Shown here piece after piece: positions 62,433-64,000 of a stretch of DNA of 64,000 nucleotides. Position 1 is the first letter of the stretch. Every line of letters starts with the position of its first letter. Source of the stretch: Actinoplanes lutulentus. GTDB taxonomy: Bacteria; Actinomycetota; Actinomycetes; Mycobacteriales; Micromonosporaceae. The notes beneath the pieces were generated by a model. It was not told where the DNA came from, searched no databases, and saw nothing but the letters and a program-made list of their open reading frames with translations. The stretch spans positions 310,001-374,000 of the forward strand of contig NZ_QLMJ01000004.1 of NCBI RefSeq assembly GCF_003259845.1, written 5' to 3'. Made by a program: the position numbers and the translations under genes.

Positions 62433-63616
62433 TGCAACGCCTCCCGCAGGTCCTCGACGAACCGCTGGGTGAGTTCCTCGCCGCGGTACAGATAGGCGAA
62501 GGTGTGGTCCTTGAAGGCACGGGCAAAATCGGGGTATCCCGGATGTATCGGGCGGGGCCGAGCCGCCTCCACCGCGGTACGGATCGTGCTCACGTGCGGG
62601 GCCACCGCCTGGACGCCGGCGTCGATGTACGCGTCAAGACCGGGCGGCGCGAACCCGAAGGAGGCCAGCAGTTTCTGGGCCGGCTCGTCGGTCAGGAACT
62701 GGATCACCTGCTCGGCCTCCTCGCGATGCGGCGAGTCCTGAGCCACCGCGAGGCTCTGCCCGCCGAGCACACCCGTCGGCAACCCGCTGAGGCGGATCTC
62801 CATGGTGCCGGCCTTGCTACCGCGCTCGGCGCGATCCACCGACGGGAACCAGACCGGCCAGTTACGCATGTAGCGCAGGTCGCGCACGTTGTAGGTCCGG
62901 AGCGTCGTCTCCTCGCTGGACTCGGCCAGGACACGGCGGCGGCGCAGCGCGTCGGCGAGCGGGGCGAGGGCGGTACGCCACTGCCCGAGGCTGAACGAGA
63001 CAGTGCCGGCGGCGTCGAGGATCGCGTCGTCCTGGGCGAGCGCCTGCTCCAGCACGTTGATCACGAACGCCTCGTCGGTGGCGATCCCGTCGGTGTTGAG
63101 CTGCGCCGTGAAACTGCCCTGGGCGAGCACCTCACTCATGCTCGGCGCGAGGTCGGTCGCACGCTTGTCGGTGATCCGGCGGTACAGCATCCCGACGTCG
63201 GTGTTGAACGGGATCGCCCAGAACTCGTCCGGCGAATTCTCGACCTGGCACACCCGGCGCACCGGTTCGAGCAGGGAGATGTCGTTGCGCGGCACGACCG
63301 GCGCGATCCGTCCGGCCTGGGCGAACCTCGGGATGTGGATGACGTCGAGGTTGTAGATGTCGGCCCGGGTCTCGGTGAATTTCGCGTACTGATCCATGGT
63401 GGAGCTGTTGACCTCCACCACCTCGATGGTGATGTCCGGGTGGAGGCGGTTCCACATGCTGACCAGCAGTTGCCGGGCGCCGGTCGGGTCGGCGCCGGTG
63501 GCGAGCACGAGCGTGACCGGCTCGCTGCGGGTGAGCAGATAGCCGGTCGCGGTGGAGAGCATCCCGGCGGTCAGCGCGCCTGCGACGAACGACCGCCGGG
63601 AGTACAGCTCTACCAT
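62429..63616 (-). CDS. Extracellular solute-binding protein
   Basis: A 395-residue exported protein of the family 1 solute-binding type. The start MVELYSRRSFVAGAL is Tat-like; hydrophobic core to about residue 25. The binding fold shows ATGADPTGARQLLVSMWNRLHPDI, YNLDVIHIPRFAQAG and WAIPFNTDVGMLYRR, typical of sugar-binding ABC components. No permease genes are next to it, so it may be an orphan or a signalling receptor with the membrane protein downstream. The ATG at 63616 is chosen because the signal sequence starts there. Confidence 0.82.
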   Translation of the reverse strand: MVELYSRRSFVAGALTAGMLSTATGYLLTRSEPVTLVLATGADPTGARQLLVSMWNRLHPDITIEVVEVNSSTMDQYAKFTETRADIYNLDVIHIPRFAQAGRIAPVVPRNDISLLEPVRRVCQVENSPDEFWAIPFNTDVGMLYRRITDKRATDLAPSMSEVLAQGSFTAQLNTDGIATDEAFVINVLEQALAQDDAILDAAGTVSFSLGQWRTALAPLADALRRRRVLAESSEETTLRTYNVRDLRYMRNWPVWFPSVDRAERGSKAGTMEIRLSGLPTGVLGGQSLAVAQDSPHREEAEQVIQFLTDEPAQKLLASFGFAPPGLDAYIDAGVQAVAPHVSTIRTAVEAARPRPIHPGYPDFARAFKDHTFAYLYRGEELTQRFVEDLREALQ

Positions 63617-63636
63617 GTGATCTAAGTTACTCGATA

Positions 63637-64000
63637 TCAGGCCTTCGCCGGGGGCCGCCAGACGGTGAAGTCCTCGACGTGGAAATGGCTGGCCACGGTG
63701 CGAAGCGCAAACCAACCACTTCGGTACGGGTCAGCGTCGGTGTAGTCGAAGACCAGTTGACCGTCGCTGTAGTACCGGATCTTGTCGCCGTCCACCGAGA
63801 TCTTCACCTTGATCGGGGTGTTCGCCTCGATCAGCGGCGACGTGTAGTCGTAGATCAGTGGCCGGTTGCCCTTTTCCCCCACGTACTTGCGGAACCGGGT
63901 CGTGGTGTTGAGGTTCGCGCCCTGGCCCACGTAGTACGTCTTGAGGTAGTCGTACTCGGCGAAGCCGCCGCTGCGGGTGGTGGCGAAGATGTCGTCGGGC
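63637..64000 (-). CDS. C-terminal part of a concanavalin-like domain protein (start outside window)
   Basis: About 121 codons are visible, cut by the window edge. YVGQGANLNTTTRFRKYVG and IRYYSDGQLVFDYTDADPYRSGWFALRT are typical of the DUF6250/DUF1961-like jelly-roll proteins, which are often carbohydrate-associated and extracellular. The assignment is from memory. It stands 20 bases before the start of the solute-binding protein gene on the same strand, so the two may be co-transcribed and act in sugar use. Confidence 0.55.
   Translation of the reverse strand, partial: PDDIFATTRSGGFAEYDYLKTYYVGQGANLNTTTRFRKYVGEKGNRPLIYDYTSPLIEANTPIKVKISVDGDKIRYYSDGQLVFDYTDADPYRSGWFALRTVASHFHVEDFTVWRPPAKA

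Overview
The window looks like the chromosome of a high-GC actinomycete, most probably Micromonosporaceae (Actinoplanes-like). Signs are the strong G/C third-position bias, many GTG starts, several likely leaderless genes (TANNNT box 6-7 bases before the start codon), actinobacterial families such as DUF3052, DUF3145 and DUF402, and a FasR-fabD-fabH-acpP-fabF cluster. The genus is inferred from gene content; no rRNA is present.

Bases 1 to about 11,210 are accessory DNA. Bases 1-5,343 are the right end of an actinomycete integrative and conjugative element (AICE): SpdB/DUF2637-like and small membrane or Cys-rich genes, a RepSA-type replication initiator, a MerR-like excisionase and a complete tyrosine integrase, mostly with overlapping start and stop codons. 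A 24-bp att-like core just after the integrase recurs twice more (5,358, 6,396, 11,187), each time a short way 3' of an integrase end (one intact, one truncated, one reduced to about 20 codons). I read this as successive integrations at one site with later decay. The relic between the second and third cores holds an IS4-family insertion sequence (33-bp inverted repeats, 8-bp target duplication) splitting a gene of unknown function, a two-gene membrane cassette whose second protein carries an R-x4-H HEPN RNase motif, a large structured inverted repeat and a broken PP2C phosphatase gene. The HEPN cassette is the best candidate here for an undescribed system, probably anti-phage or toxin-like.

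From 11,245 on the genes are mostly ordinary chromosomal ones. 11.2-23 kb: DUF2637 protein, DUF3311/SSS carboxylate symporter, secreted GH18 chitinase, an operon of Nif3-like, zinc-ribbon coiled-coil and RNase H/phosphatase genes, a flavoprotein, and a divergent XRE-TPR regulator and primase-polymerase-like pair. 23-34 kb: DUF402, tRNA-Val(TAC), AhpE-like peroxiredoxin, DUF3052, a fused two-domain E1 dehydrogenase, YjbQ, aceE, a chemoreceptor and gltX. 34-41 kb: secreted protein, TetR regulator and fatty-acid synthesis genes under FasR. 41-56 kb: GH3 lipoprotein, DUF3145, carbonic anhydrase, hydrolase, HelD-like RNA polymerase recycling factor, cation efflux, PfkB kinase-surE, STAS protein and Ser/Thr kinase. 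56-64 kb: exported 5'-nucleotidase, argS, a 15-bp minisatellite, MFS transporter, tyrosine phosphatase-like protein and a solute-binding protein operon.

Non-coding structure includes several strong hairpin terminators, a family of about 49-bp palindromes (one copy near 22.8 kb, two near 59.8-59.97 kb), a 23-bp tandem array and a 15-bp minisatellite.
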